A DNA stretch of 64,000 nucleotides. Source: an uncultured Dorea sp. (GTDB lineage: Bacteria > Bacillota_A > Clostridia > Lachnospirales > Lachnospiraceae). Below, piece by piece: positions 17,177 through 25,091 of this stretch. The notes under the pieces are model-generated. The model made no database searches and had not been told where the DNA came from. It was given only the letters and a program-made list of their open reading frames with translations. The position numbers were made by a program, and so were the translations under genes. Position 1 is the first letter of the stretch. Every line of letters begins with the position of its first letter. The stretch spans positions 1-64,000 of the forward strand of contig CAJTRO010000004.1 in assembly GCA_910579015.1 (NCBI GenBank), given 5' to 3'.

Positions 17177-19021
17177 ATGAAGAGAAGAATGGGAAGCTTA
17201 TCGGGCCTGGGCCCGGCAATCGTCCTTACGGCAGCTCTGGTCCTTGGCTCGTCCATGGCGTCCCGGACGACTGCATTTGCGGAGGACAGACAGGGAGCGG
17301 CCGGATGGCAGGTGACGTTCGACGGGAAGAAGATGAGCAGTAACTTTACCACGGCGAACATGGGAGATGAGATTAACCAGATGCAGCCGGGGGATTCGGT
17401 GGAATTGACGATCTCGCTTAAGAATACCTGCAAGGAAGAGGCCGACTGGTACATGAAAAACGAGGTGTTGAGTACGCTTGAGGATGCCGGAAATGCGGCA
17501 GGCGGAGCTTATGATTATCTGCTGACATATACGGACACGAAGGGAACGCTCACGACGCTGTATTCCAGTGAGAAGTTCGGAGGCGACGGCAGGATCAACG
17601 GCGTGGGACTTCACGGGGCAACCACGACGCTGGAGAATTATTTCTATCTGGACCGGATGGGAAAGGGAGATACGGGCGTCGTGAAGCTTAAGGTGGCGCT
17701 GGACGGCGAGACACTGGTGAATAATTATCAGAATACTTACGCGAAGCTTCAGATGGATTTTGCAACGGAGCTTGTGGGGGGCGTAAGTGCGCCTCCGGGA
17801 AATACGCCGGGAAGGAACCGGGAAGTCATCAAGACCGGAGACCAGACACAGGTGATGCTGTATGTGCTTCTGATGCTGGGAGCGGGGCTGATCCTGATGC
17901 TTTTGGCGGTAATGAGAATGAGACGTGACCGGGACGAAGAGTTTGAGGAGGAGACCGGGAGCATGATGAAGCGTACAAGAAAGATACGCGCAGGCCTTAT
18001 GATTCTGGTGATACTGGCAGTGACGGCCGGGCGGCCGGTGTCTGCAAAGGATGTGCAGTATACGTATACGGTGAGACTGTATGCCGGAAATCAGGGAACG
18101 CTTACGGGAGAAGGTATTTCGGCGCCCGCAGGCGCTCATGTGGCAATGAGCGGGGATCATATGTTGATCAGCGGTCTTAAGTACGGCGATACGGTTTACA
18201 TGGATCCGAATGAAGCGGCTAAGGCGGTGGATCAGAGATACCATGTGAAGGGCGTCAGAAGATCTGGAAGAGATAACTCGGAAGCGACGGAGGCGGCCTT
18301 TCAGGTCGGAAGCGACAGGGATTACGTGATCGCGTATGCTGTGAGCGGAGATATGGTCAAGTATACGGTGAACTATCAGGATGCGGCCGGAAATAATCTT
18401 CTTCCAAGTAATACGTATTATGGTAATAAGGGAGAGAGGCAGTATGTGTCGGCAAAATATGTGGACGGATACCTGCCGCAGGCTTATAACCTGGTCATGA
18501 CTTTATCGGAGAATGAGACGGAGAATGTGTTTAATTTCCGGTATACGCCGGTAGAGACGGCAGCAGGACCGGCTGGAGAAGAAGAAACGCCCGGAACCGA
18601 TACAACGGGAACGGGGACAGGAACTGCCGAAGGGACAGCTCCCGGGGCGGATGCCGGAACGGCAGGAGCCGGGGCAGATGCGGGAGCGGGAGCCGGAGCA
18701 GATGAAGGAGCCGGAGCCGAAGCAGGAGTCGGCGGAGATGCGCCGGTAGCTGTGCCGGATGATGCAGTACCGCAGGCAGATGCACCGGAGCAGGTGATAG
18801 ATATGGATGAAGACGTACCGCTGGCCAAGATGGATCCGGGGCGTCCGGGCGGACTTTTGATGGGATATATGCCGATCTATATCGGAATCGGCGCCGCGGC
18901 GGTCTTAGCGCTTGCAGGAATGGCATTCTATCTCAGGAAGAGACGGCAGGCTGTAGTGAGGAAGCATCCCCGGGAACTGGCCGAAGAGCTGATCCGCAGG
19001 CAGTCCGATGATGAGATGTAA
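17177..19021 (+). CDS. Fused two-module surface protein (TasA-like/sorting-signal half plus MucBP half)
   Basis: A 614-residue open frame that looks like two proteins joined. Residues 1-37 are a signal; residues 40-200 form a TasA-like domain. Residues 218-250 are a complete sorting-like end (IKTGDQT, membrane span, RMRRDR). Residues 263-290 are then a fresh signal peptide (MMKRTRKIRAGLMILVIL...VSA), followed by a beta domain, a MucBP-type repeat (about 394-455), an Ala/Gly/Glu-rich stalk and a final membrane span near 565-590 with a basic tail. AGGAGG at 17946-17951 lies eleven bases before ATG 17963 (Met263), so the second half may also be made alone. GC content is higher in the stalk. Confidence 0.8.
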   Translation: MKRRMGSLSGLGPAIVLTAALVLGSSMASRTTAFAEDRQGAAGWQVTFDGKKMSSNFTTANMGDEINQMQPGDSVELTISLKNTCKEEADWYMKNEVLSTLEDAGNAAGGAYDYLLTYTDTKGTLTTLYSSEKFGGDGRINGVGLHGATTTLENYFYLDRMGKGDTGVVKLKVALDGETLVNNYQNTYAKLQMDFATELVGGVSAPPGNTPGRNREVIKTGDQTQVMLYVLLMLGAGLILMLLAVMRMRRDRDEEFEEETGSMMKRTRKIRAGLMILVILAVTAGRPVSAKDVQYTYTVRLYAGNQGTLTGEGISAPAGAHVAMSGDHMLISGLKYGDTVYMDPNEAAKAVDQRYHVKGVRRSGRDNSEATEAAFQVGSDRDYVIAYAVSGDMVKYTVNYQDAAGNNLLPSNTYYGNKGERQYVSAKYVDGYLPQAYNLVMTLSENETENVFNFRYTPVETAAGPAGEEETPGTDTTGTGTGTAEGTAPGADAGTAGAGADAGAGAGADEGAGAEAGVGGDAPVAVPDDAVPQADAPEQVIDMDEDVPLAKMDPGRPGGLLMGYMPIYIGIGAAAVLALAGMAFYLRKRRQAVVRKHPRELAEELIRRQSDDEM

Positions 19022-19023
19022 CC

Positions 19024-19548
19024 ATGAGAAATGCGAATAGACAAAGCAGAAAGAGCGCAGGGGGCAGAATATGCAGTGTGACAGGGACTGTATTGATCGT
19101 GACAGTGATCCTGTTGTGTTCCCTGCTGGTTCTGCCGGGGATGACAGGGTTCCATATGTATAACGTGCTCAGCGGGAGTATGGAGCCGGCCATACCGGTA
19201 GGAAGCCTTTTGTATGTGCGCTCAGGCGATCCCGAGCAGGTGGAAGATGAGGATATCATAGCGTTCTACGGTTCGCTTGAGGACTCTGGCATCATCACAC
19301 ATCGTGTTGTGAAGAATAATGTGGTATCGGGAACATTTACCACGAAAGGCGATGCTAACGACAAGGAAGATCCAACGCCGGTATCGTATGACAATTATAT
19401 CGGCCGTGTAACGCTGTCAGTGCCTTATGTCGGCCGCGTCCTGACAATTATGACGTCCCTTGAGGGGAAGATTGCGGCGGCCTGTATAGTCGGGCTGGGT
19501 GTGATCCTGAATGTGATCGGGGGACGGATCGGAAATAAAGAAGAATAG
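19024..19548 (+). CDS. sipW: SipW-type (Ser/His) signal peptidase I
   Basis: A 174-residue signal peptidase of the archaeal/ER-like SipW type. It has an N-terminal membrane segment (residues 20-40), the catalytic serine in LSGSMEP and a histidine in IITHRVV where bacterial enzymes have lysine. A GDAND box and a C-terminal membrane segment follow. In Bacillus the SipW enzyme matures TasA and TapA. Here it follows two TasA-like genes and the fused protein, starting two bases after the previous stop, so the substrate link is strong. A terminator follows the gene. Confidence 0.92.
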   Translation: MRNANRQSRKSAGGRICSVTGTVLIVTVILLCSLLVLPGMTGFHMYNVLSGSMEPAIPVGSLLYVRSGDPEQVEDEDIIAFYGSLEDSGIITHRVVKNNVVSGTFTTKGDANDKEDPTPVSYDNYIGRVTLSVPYVGRVLTIMTSLEGKIAAACIVGLGVILNVIGGRIGNKEE

Positions 19549-19555
19549 ATAAGAT

Positions 19556-19608
19556 ATCCCTGAGGGGGATCGACGTGGATCAGCGTTGATCTTCTCTCGG
19601 GGATTTTT
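19556..19608 (+). terminator. Terminator ending the surface-fibre operon
   Basis: ATCCCTGAG pairs with CTCGGGGAT (with G-T pairing), with additional GATC pairing inside, and five Ts follow. It lies right after the sipW-type gene. Confidence 0.7.
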
Positions 19609-19662
19609 CATTTCTGCTGGGAGGAATGGCTTATATGTGGACCGTTTTTGAGCGGAGGGCAC

Positions 19663-19691
19663 TTGACATTTGCCGGAAAAAACGTCAGAAT
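19663..19691 (+). promoter_or_regulatory. Candidate sigma-A promoter for the AI-2E-family gene
   Basis: TTGACA at 19663-19668, 17 bases, then CAGAAT (4 of 6 to TATAAT), about 40 bases before the gene start. Confidence 0.45.
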
Positions 19692-19731
19692 TAAGAAGAC
19701 GTTAGGGTTTTGAAGAAAAGAGGAGGTTTCT

Positions 19732-20898
19732 ATGGAGTTAAGCAACGAGACGGTAAGGAAGATAAGGGGGCTGATTGTATTTGCAGCGCTGGTTATAGCG
19801 TGCCTGTGGAAATATGATGTGGTGTTTGGAGTGCTTACGTTCGTGTTCCACATAGTATTTCCATTTATTCTTGGCGGGGCGATCGCATTTGTGCTGAATG
19901 TGCCGATGAATTTCGTACAGCGCCATCTGTTTGACGAAGAGCGTATAAAAGGGAAGAAATATATGCAGAAGGCGGCGAGGCCGGTCAGTATGCTGGCCGT
20001 GGTGTTTGGAGTATTGGGGATCGTGGCGGTCGTGATGTTTGTGCTGATTCCTCAGCTTGGGGCCACGTTCGCCAATCTGGGTGCGAGCATTCAGGAATTT
20101 ATCCCGGAGGTTCAGGACTGGGCGCAGGAGATCTTTCATAATAACCAGGATGTCATGGAGTGGGTGAACAGTCTGGAGTTTGACTGGAACAAGATTATGG
20201 AGACGGGGATGGATTTCTTCAAAAATGGCGCCGGAAGCGTGCTGGATTCGACGATCACGGCGGCGAAGAGCATTGTGAGCGGAATTACGACGTTCTTTAT
20301 TGCGTTCGTATTTGCCATCTATATCCTGCTCCAGAAGGAGAAGCTTGGATTGCAGGCGAAGAAGGTGCTGTTTGCATTTGTCCGGAGAGGAAGGGCGGAG
20401 GCGGCGCTTGAGGTGCTGTCCCTGACGTATAATACTTTTTCAAGCTTCCTGACAGGACAGTGTGTGGAGGCGGTCATCCTGGGGAGTATGTTTGTCGCGG
20501 CCATGACAGTCCTGCGGCTGCCTTATGCGTTGCTGGTGGGAATTGTGATTGCATTTACCGCGCTGATCCCAATCTTCGGAGCCTTTGTGGGGTGTGCGGT
20601 AGGCGTGTTCATGATATTCATAGAAGATCCCTTTAAGGCGCTGATATTTGTCGTGATGTTCCTTGTGCTTCAGCAGGTGGAAGGGAATCTGATCTATCCT
20701 CATGTGGTGGGGAATTCGGTTGGTCTGCCGTCCATATGGGTGCTGGCGGCAGTGAGCGTCGGAGGAAGCCTCATGGGCGTTGTGGGGATGCTGATCTTTA
20801 TACCTGTCGTGTCGGTTGCGTATGCGTTATTCCGGGAGGTTGTGTACCTGAAACTGAAGCAGAGGAAGATAAAGCCGGAGGAGATTGAGGAGATATAA
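19732..20898 (+). CDS. AI-2E family transporter (PerM/YdiK-type membrane protein)
   Basis: A 388-residue polytopic membrane protein of the AI-2E (UPF0118, PerM) family. Two membrane helices stand at the start (residues about 12-60), an extracytoplasmic region with amphipathic helices lies at about 100-190, and the C-terminal half has four to five helices with conserved family features (GIVIAFTALIPIFGAFVG, and EGNLIYPHVVG near residue 315). Members have been linked to signal export or cation/proton antiport, and the substrate cannot be assigned from sequence. AGGAGG lies six bases before the ATG. It stands alone between two operons. Confidence 0.9.
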   Translation: MELSNETVRKIRGLIVFAALVIACLWKYDVVFGVLTFVFHIVFPFILGGAIAFVLNVPMNFVQRHLFDEERIKGKKYMQKAARPVSMLAVVFGVLGIVAVVMFVLIPQLGATFANLGASIQEFIPEVQDWAQEIFHNNQDVMEWVNSLEFDWNKIMETGMDFFKNGAGSVLDSTITAAKSIVSGITTFFIAFVFAIYILLQKEKLGLQAKKVLFAFVRRGRAEAALEVLSLTYNTFSSFLTGQCVEAVILGSMFVAAMTVLRLPYALLVGIVIAFTALIPIFGAFVGCAVGVFMIFIEDPFKALIFVVMFLVLQQVEGNLIYPHVVGNSVGLPSIWVLAAVSVGGSLMGVVGMLIFIPVVSVAYALFREVVYLKLKQRKIKPEEIEEI

Positions 20899-20969
20899 AG
20901 AATTTTTAATGATACTATTCTGGCAGAAGTAAAATTCATTTTAGTGAATCGTGATTTGTGGAGGATAAT

Positions 20970-21430
20970 ATGAAAGTTGAAAGGTGTGTAAAGGAGTCTT
21001 TTGTTGTGATAGGAAAAGAGGGTTCAACTTTAGACGGAGAGGGGTTTATTCAAAGACTATGGGTTGATGCAGATTCTCATTTTGGAGAAGTTCAACATTT
21101 GGCTAAGAAAGATGAGAATGGAAATATCGGTGGTATATGGGGGCTATGTCCGATTTCTCGCACTCATTCAAGCCGTGGGAAGATTTCAACAAAGGACTTT
21201 ATCTTGCCGGGGTAGAATGCAGGGAGGATGCAGAAGCCCCCAACGGTTGGACAAAATGGATTATTCCTGGCTATGAATATATTTATATAGAATGTGAAAA
21301 TGATTCTGCCTTTTCTGAGGCAATAAAATATCTGGAAGATAATGCGATTCCATTGGCAGGAGCAGTCCACGATTTTACTTGTCCACAGACAGGGAAGAAT
21401 TATATGTTTTTTCCAATTAGAAAGTTATAA
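20970..21430 (+). pseudogene. Frameshifted GyrI-like effector-binding domain protein
   Basis: Two overlapping frames read as one small effector-binding (GyrI-like/AraC C-terminal) protein. The first begins at ATG 20970 (GGAGG at 20960-20964) with KVERCVKESFVVIGKEG; the second continues with AMSDFSHSFKPW to the end NYMFFPIRKL. They join at a run of five Gs (21139-21143): one extra G restores GGIWGAMSDF. As it stands the product stops early at 21215. It could be a true pseudogene, a phase-variable tract or a sequencing error. Confidence 0.75.
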
Positions 21431-21493
21431 ATAAATTCGCTTTTATATATTCAATCCTATATAAAATCTGTATTTTCACAATATCATTAACTT

Positions 21494-21536
21494 AAGGAAC
21501 CTTTTACGTTTAAAGTTGTAGGAGGTTCCTTTTTTG
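21494..21536 (+). terminator. Rho-independent terminator
   Basis: AAGGAACC pairs with GGTTCCTT around a loop of about 19 bases, followed by a run of Ts. It ends the transcript of the frameshifted gene upstream. Confidence 0.75.
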
Positions 21537-21732
21537 TATTTTTTATAGGATTCCTTATAATTTACTACATGAGTCGTGGTAGATTCGAGTAAATCGGGAT
21601 TCCTGTGCGTGCTCTGTAAGCTTCACAAATATTAGGGTTATTGGTAGTTAGACCACTAAAGATACGGATAGTTTTGACAGACATCCAGCCAGAATAACAC
21701 GTGCTTTATTTAATGTTATGTGATATGATTAA

Positions 21733-22342
21733 TCTATACTCTTACTATCCTTTACGCCTGATTATATAAGAGCCATCTACCGCAAAATATTCGAGTTTAT
21801 TCCATGTTTAGAATCTCACCCAGAATGGTGCTTTGATGAATGTTGGAAAGATGCAGAAGATTGTAATATTGAAAATGATGTAAGAAAATTCTTTTAAAGG
21901 CGCTAGAATTGATTTTACATATGACCTTTATACAATGAATCATCAGTATTTAACACTCATTGATAAAGGTTACACCTTAAATAAAAAAGAACACTTGAAA
22001 AGGGTTATTGAAGCAGTTGCGAAAAAGCATGGAATAGCAAAAGTATTAGAGCAGGTTGAAAATGGTAAAATAACTGATTTAGGAAAATTGAAAACTGTAA
22101 AAGGATATTTGAAAGAGATAGAAAAGCTGGGTATTAATCCAGTAACCATATCTGCCCGAATGAATGTACTAAAACAGACATTAAAGAATCAGAGCGGCGG
22201 CAAGGATTTATCAGAGAAAATATTATTTAATCTTGTGAATATCTTATCTGCCTACGGCGGCCAGATAGAAGATTATCAAAAATATGGTGTACCGATAATG
22301 GATGAAGATTTAGAACAAATAGACAAACTATTTCAATCATAG
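21733..22342 (+). pseudogene. Unknown gene with a frameshift; 3' part open as 135 codons
   Basis: From 21733 a frame encodes a peptide ending NDVRKFF then stop. Shifting one base at the T-run 21892-21895 gives a continuous reading FFKGARIDFTYDLYTMNHQYL into the 135-residue open frame that starts at ATG 21935. No ribosome binding site precedes that ATG, which supports decay rather than a real start. The product is helical and Lys-rich with no family I recognise. Base composition is AT-rich compared with the neighbouring core genes, like the rest of this accessory stretch. Confidence 0.5.
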
Positions 22343-22373
22343 AATATTATGATTATATTTTAGGAGGGAAACC

Positions 22374-22715
22374 ATGCCACAAAAAGTTCAATCACTATTA
22401 TTTCAATATTTGAAGGAAGTGCGAAAGATATATGGTTCACATTTGAAAAGTGTAATTCTTTATGGCTCTTATGCACGTGGAGATTACACAAAAGATTCTG
22501 ATATAGATATCATGATTCTGGTAGATTTACCAGATGAAAAGTTAGATTCTTATTTGGATTCTCTATCGGAACTTGGCTTTCAATATAATGTAGAACATGA
22601 TATCTGGATTATGCCAATAGTAAAGAATATAGAGCATTTCCAATATTGGGTTTCTGCCTATCCATTTTATAGAAATGTTCACAAAGAGGGGGTAACATTA
22701 TATGAAACAGCCTGA
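22374..22715 (+). CDS. mntA: MNT-domain nucleotidyltransferase antitoxin (MntA-like)
   Basis: A 113-residue minimal nucleotidyltransferase. The signature GSx10DxD is present: Gly31-Ser32, then Asp43 and Asp45 in SDIDI. In characterised pairs such antitoxins add AMP units to a HEPN toxin and neutralise it. The start has TAGGAGGGAAACC upstream. It overlaps the HEPN gene downstream by 14 bases, the standard order for MNT-HEPN modules. The sequence is AT-rich compared with neighbours, consistent with acquisition. Confidence 0.88.
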   Translation: MPQKVQSLLFQYLKEVRKIYGSHLKSVILYGSYARGDYTKDSDIDIMILVDLPDEKLDSYLDSLSELGFQYNVEHDIWIMPIVKNIEHFQYWVSAYPFYRNVHKEGVTLYETA

Positions 22716-23130
22716 TTCTTTAGACTCTGGTACTCAAATGGATATAGCAAGATATCGTTTGCAGACCGCCAAAGAAGATTTAGATACCGCAAAGCTGACC
22801 TATGAATCTGAACAATTTCGCGCCGCAAATAACAGGGCTTATTACAGTATCTTTCATTCTATTTGTGCCGTTCTTGCAAAAGAAGGAATTTCTTTTAAAC
22901 GACACAAAGATACAATCGCCTTTTTTAATAAAAACTATATTCATACAGAAATTTTTCCCAAAGAGCTTGGCAGAAAGATTATAACAGCAGAAGAAATCCG
23001 CCATGCAAGCGATTATGATACATTTTATATAGCTTCGAAAGAAATCACAGCACAACAGATACAAACAGCAGAACAACTTCTAACTTTAGCCACAAAATAT
23101 CTGGAAAAAGCAGCGCAAGACAAACGATAG
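22702..23130 (+). CDS. hepT: HEPN-domain toxin (HepT-like)
   Basis: A 142-residue all-helical HEPN protein. The RNase motif R-x(4-6)-H appears as RAYYSIFH (Arg45, His52). Later helices carry ITAEEIRHASDYDTFY, where Tyr residues could be targets of AMP transfer by the partner; that assignment is inference. The gene starts inside the antitoxin gene. HEPN toxins of this kind cleave RNA, often tRNA or mRNA. Both genes appear intact while their surroundings are decayed, which fits selection for a toxin-antitoxin pair. Confidence 0.87.
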   Translation: MKQPDSLDSGTQMDIARYRLQTAKEDLDTAKLTYESEQFRAANNRAYYSIFHSICAVLAKEGISFKRHKDTIAFFNKNYIHTEIFPKELGRKIITAEEIRHASDYDTFYIASKEITAQQIQTAEQLLTLATKYLEKAAQDKR

Positions 23131-23141
23131 GAACATTTACT

Positions 23142-23329
23142 ATGATGCGGACAGTTACTTTGGATAGAAACCAAAAACCGATATAGAACAAATCAAGCAG
23201 ATATAAGAAGCGGCAAAGAGAGAAATCATATTTGATGAAGATTCCCCTGAACTCACGCCTGCAATGGAAAAAGCATTCCGATTAGCGGCGAAAAATCGTA
23301 ACACGCAGAGAAACATGAGTGTTTTGTAA
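23142..23329 (+). pseudogene. Remnant of a small antitoxin-like gene
   Basis: The 5' part reads MMRTVTLDRNQKPI and then stops. After a frame change and another in-frame TAA, a second part reads EAAKREIIFDEDSPELTP and ends NMSVL. Together they resemble a small (about 60 residues) acidic protein of a kind often seen next to toxin genes in Firmicutes. Two disruptions show that it is not functional. Confidence 0.45.
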
Positions 23330-23345
23330 GCATGAGGAAAGATAA

Positions 23346-23504
23346 ATGTGTATGTATTGTAAAAGTTATGATTTAACAGAATCCATCACAATCCATGTTG
23401 TAGATTGCAATGGCTGTCTAATCATTATTAAAAATGAAAGGAAGCGATACGAGCAATCAATATATCTCAAAAACCCTGAAAATACTGGGATTGTAACTAT
23501 TTAA
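23346..23504 (+). CDS. Small 52-residue protein, possible YgiT-type zinc-finger fragment
   Basis: A short frame from ATG 23346 has CMYC near the start and VVDCNGCLIIIKN in the middle, which faintly recalls the N-terminal zinc finger of YgiT/MqsA-type antitoxins. The second Cys pair expected after IIIKN is missing, so it is probably a decayed piece. No clear ribosome binding site is seen. Confidence 0.3.
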   Translation: MCMYCKSYDLTESITIHVVDCNGCLIIIKNERKRYEQSIYLKNPENTGIVTI

Positions 23505-23610
23505 CCGTGACATAAATGTTGATGACACTTTTAATGATAGGTTTCCGCTTTTGTTATTTGCCATGCCACAATCATGCCACATGAGGGCGTAAAAAGGATG
23601 TAAATAATCA

Positions 23611-23650
23611 AAAAAGAGGAATGAGCATTTACACACTCATCCCTTTTAAA
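23611..23650. terminator. Bidirectional-looking terminator downstream of rubrerythrin
   Basis: AGAGGAATGAG and CTCATCCCTTTT form a stem with one mismatch around a ten-base loop. On the minus strand it is followed by TTTTTT, which fits the end of the rubrerythrin transcript. Confidence 0.65.
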
Positions 23651-23676
23651 AAGCCTTATTTTACACGGTTTTTTGA

Positions 23677-24219
23677 TTAGCCAAAATATCTCTTTAACAG
23701 ACCCTCGAAAGCTTTTCCATGTCTAGCCTCATCTCTAGCCATCTCGTGTACAGTATCGTGGATCGCATCCAGGTTCGCAGCCTTAGCTCTCTTAGCCAGA
23801 TCAAACTTACCAGCTGTTGCACCATTCTCAGCGTCAACTCTCATCTCGAGGTTCTTCTTGGTGCTGTCAGTTACAACTTCGCCAAGTAACTCTGCGAACT
23901 TAGCAGCGTGCTCAGCCTCTTCGTAAGCTGCCTTCTCCCAGTATAAACCGATCTCCGGATATCCTTCTCTGTGTGCAACTCTGGCCATAGCAAGGTACAT
24001 ACCAACCTCTGAGCACTCTCCCTCAAAGTTTGCACGCAGATCAGCAACGATATCTTCGCTGACGCCCTTAGCAACGCCTACAACGTGCTCAGCAGCCCAT
24101 GTCTTCTCACCGCTCTGCTCTTTGAACTTCTCAGCTCCAACGCCGCACTGCGGGCACTTCTCCGGTGCAGAATCTCCTTCATGAACATAACCACAAACTG
24201 TACAAACAAATTTTTTCAT
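23677..24219 (-). CDS. Reverse rubrerythrin (rubredoxin domain first)
   Basis: A 180-residue peroxide-reducing iron protein. Unlike classical rubrerythrin, the rubredoxin domain is N-terminal (Cys6, Cys9, Cys22, Cys25 as CxxC and CPQC). The ferritin-like four-helix domain follows with the diiron-ligand motifs EGECSEVGMYLAMARVAHREG, EEAEHAAKF and DEARHGKAFEG. Such enzymes protect anaerobes by reducing hydrogen peroxide with electrons passed through rubredoxin or NADH systems. GGAGAG precedes the start. A near-palindrome lies upstream and a PerR gene is next on the same strand, which points to peroxide control. Confidence 0.93.
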   Translation of the reverse strand: MKKFVCTVCGYVHEGDSAPEKCPQCGVGAEKFKEQSGEKTWAAEHVVGVAKGVSEDIVADLRANFEGECSEVGMYLAMARVAHREGYPEIGLYWEKAAYEEAEHAAKFAELLGEVVTDSTKKNLEMRVDAENGATAGKFDLAKRAKAANLDAIHDTVHEMARDEARHGKAFEGLLKRYFG

Positions 24220-24258
24220 AGCAAATCTCTCCTTTTTCGTATTAAATTATTTATCTTT

Positions 24259-24283
24259 AATATCAGTAATAGTTACTAATATT
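24259..24283. promoter_or_regulatory. Candidate PerR operator upstream of rubrerythrin
   Basis: A 25-base AT-rich near-palindrome centred at 24271 with 10 of 12 symmetric pairs (core CAGTAATAGTTACT). It lies 40-64 bases upstream of the rubrerythrin start. The spacing and symmetry resemble Fur-family boxes, and a PerR gene is adjacent. Confidence 0.45.
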
Positions 24284-24347
24284 AAATTAACATAGTTATT
24301 GAGAAATGTCAATCATTAAATATTATTTTTACCATTTTTTTCAAATA

Positions 24348-24734
24348 TTATCCGCAATCTTTACAGGTTCCGTAGAATAAAGCGGTATGTGAGTCAATAT
24401 GACCTTCGAAATGGCGGTCGGCCAGTTCGTTGATCTGGTGCATATATCGTTCATCCACCTCCAGATCAAACACTCTGCCGCAGGATCCGCATACAACATG
24501 ATAGTGCGCGTCAGTCCGCCCGTCAAAACGGTCGCCTCCGTCGGGAGTGGAGATCTTGATGATCTCACCCATGTCTGCAAGCAGATTGAGGTTGCGGTAT
24601 ACAGTGCCAAGACTGATATTGGGAAACGCTTCTCTTATATGTAGATATACAGTATCAGCGGTGGGGTGCTCGAGAGTGTTGGACAGATATTCTTTTATTG
24701 CGGCTCTCTGCCGGCTGTATTTTAAATTCGCCAT
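24348..24734 (-). CDS. perR: Fur-family peroxide repressor, PerR type
   Basis: A 128-residue Fur-family regulator. The N-terminal winged helix has HPTADTVYLHIREAFPNISLGTVYRNL. The metal site shows DAHYHVVC. Structural zinc is held by CGSCG and CKDCG. The position that distinguishes PerR (Asp) from Fur (Glu) reads Asp in RVFDLEVD, supporting PerR; this assignment comes from comparison with remembered family features. It probably represses the rubrerythrin gene and itself. GGAGGAG lies upstream of the start. A Fur-like AT-rich box is found about 110 bases upstream. Confidence 0.88.
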   Translation of the reverse strand: MANLKYSRQRAAIKEYLSNTLEHPTADTVYLHIREAFPNISLGTVYRNLNLLADMGEIIKISTPDGGDRFDGRTDAHYHVVCGSCGRVFDLEVDERYMHQINELADRHFEGHIDSHTALFYGTCKDCG

Positions 24735-24837
24735 CTATACTCCTCCTTACTGACAATACCTTGTGTCGGTTCAGCCTGTTACTTACAGTGCGTCCTGCCT
24801 TTGCCTGTTATTAAAAATAGTAATCCTCTCAGAATAA

Positions 24838-24860
24838 TAACGATAATGATTACTATGATT
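24838..24860. promoter_or_regulatory. Candidate Fur/PerR box in the perR upstream region
   Basis: ATAATGATTAC with partial dyad symmetry around position 24848 resembles the core of Fur-family boxes (GATAATGAT). It lies between perR and the divergent NlpC/P60 gene. The match is partial. Confidence 0.35.
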
Positions 24861-24995
24861 AGTATAAAAGAGAGAAATCTATCTGTCAACGCAAAAACTT
24901 AAAATGTAACAAAATGTAATATTTGTAATGGAAAATAATGTAATAAATACCATTATAAACACGGGATATGACGATAAAAACCCATATAAATATGC

Positions 24996-25023
24996 TTGAC
25001 ACAGGGAATATAGATGATATAAT
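24996..25023 (+). promoter_or_regulatory. Sigma-A promoter for the NlpC/P60 gene
   Basis: TTGACA (24996-25001), 16 bases, TATAAT (25018-25023). Both boxes are perfect. The gene begins about 70 bases further on. Confidence 0.75.
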
Positions 25024-25091
25024 AAAAACGTAACATATGTAACAATTCTGTAATATTTACGAAAGATAAGAAAACATAAAGGAGGGAGTTT

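Noticed and set aside
17198..18244. 348-codon minus-strand open frame opposite the fused surface protein
   Set aside because: It is rich in His and Arg, as expected from the complement of a GC-biased gene; no start site or family is seen, and the plus strand carries clear domains.
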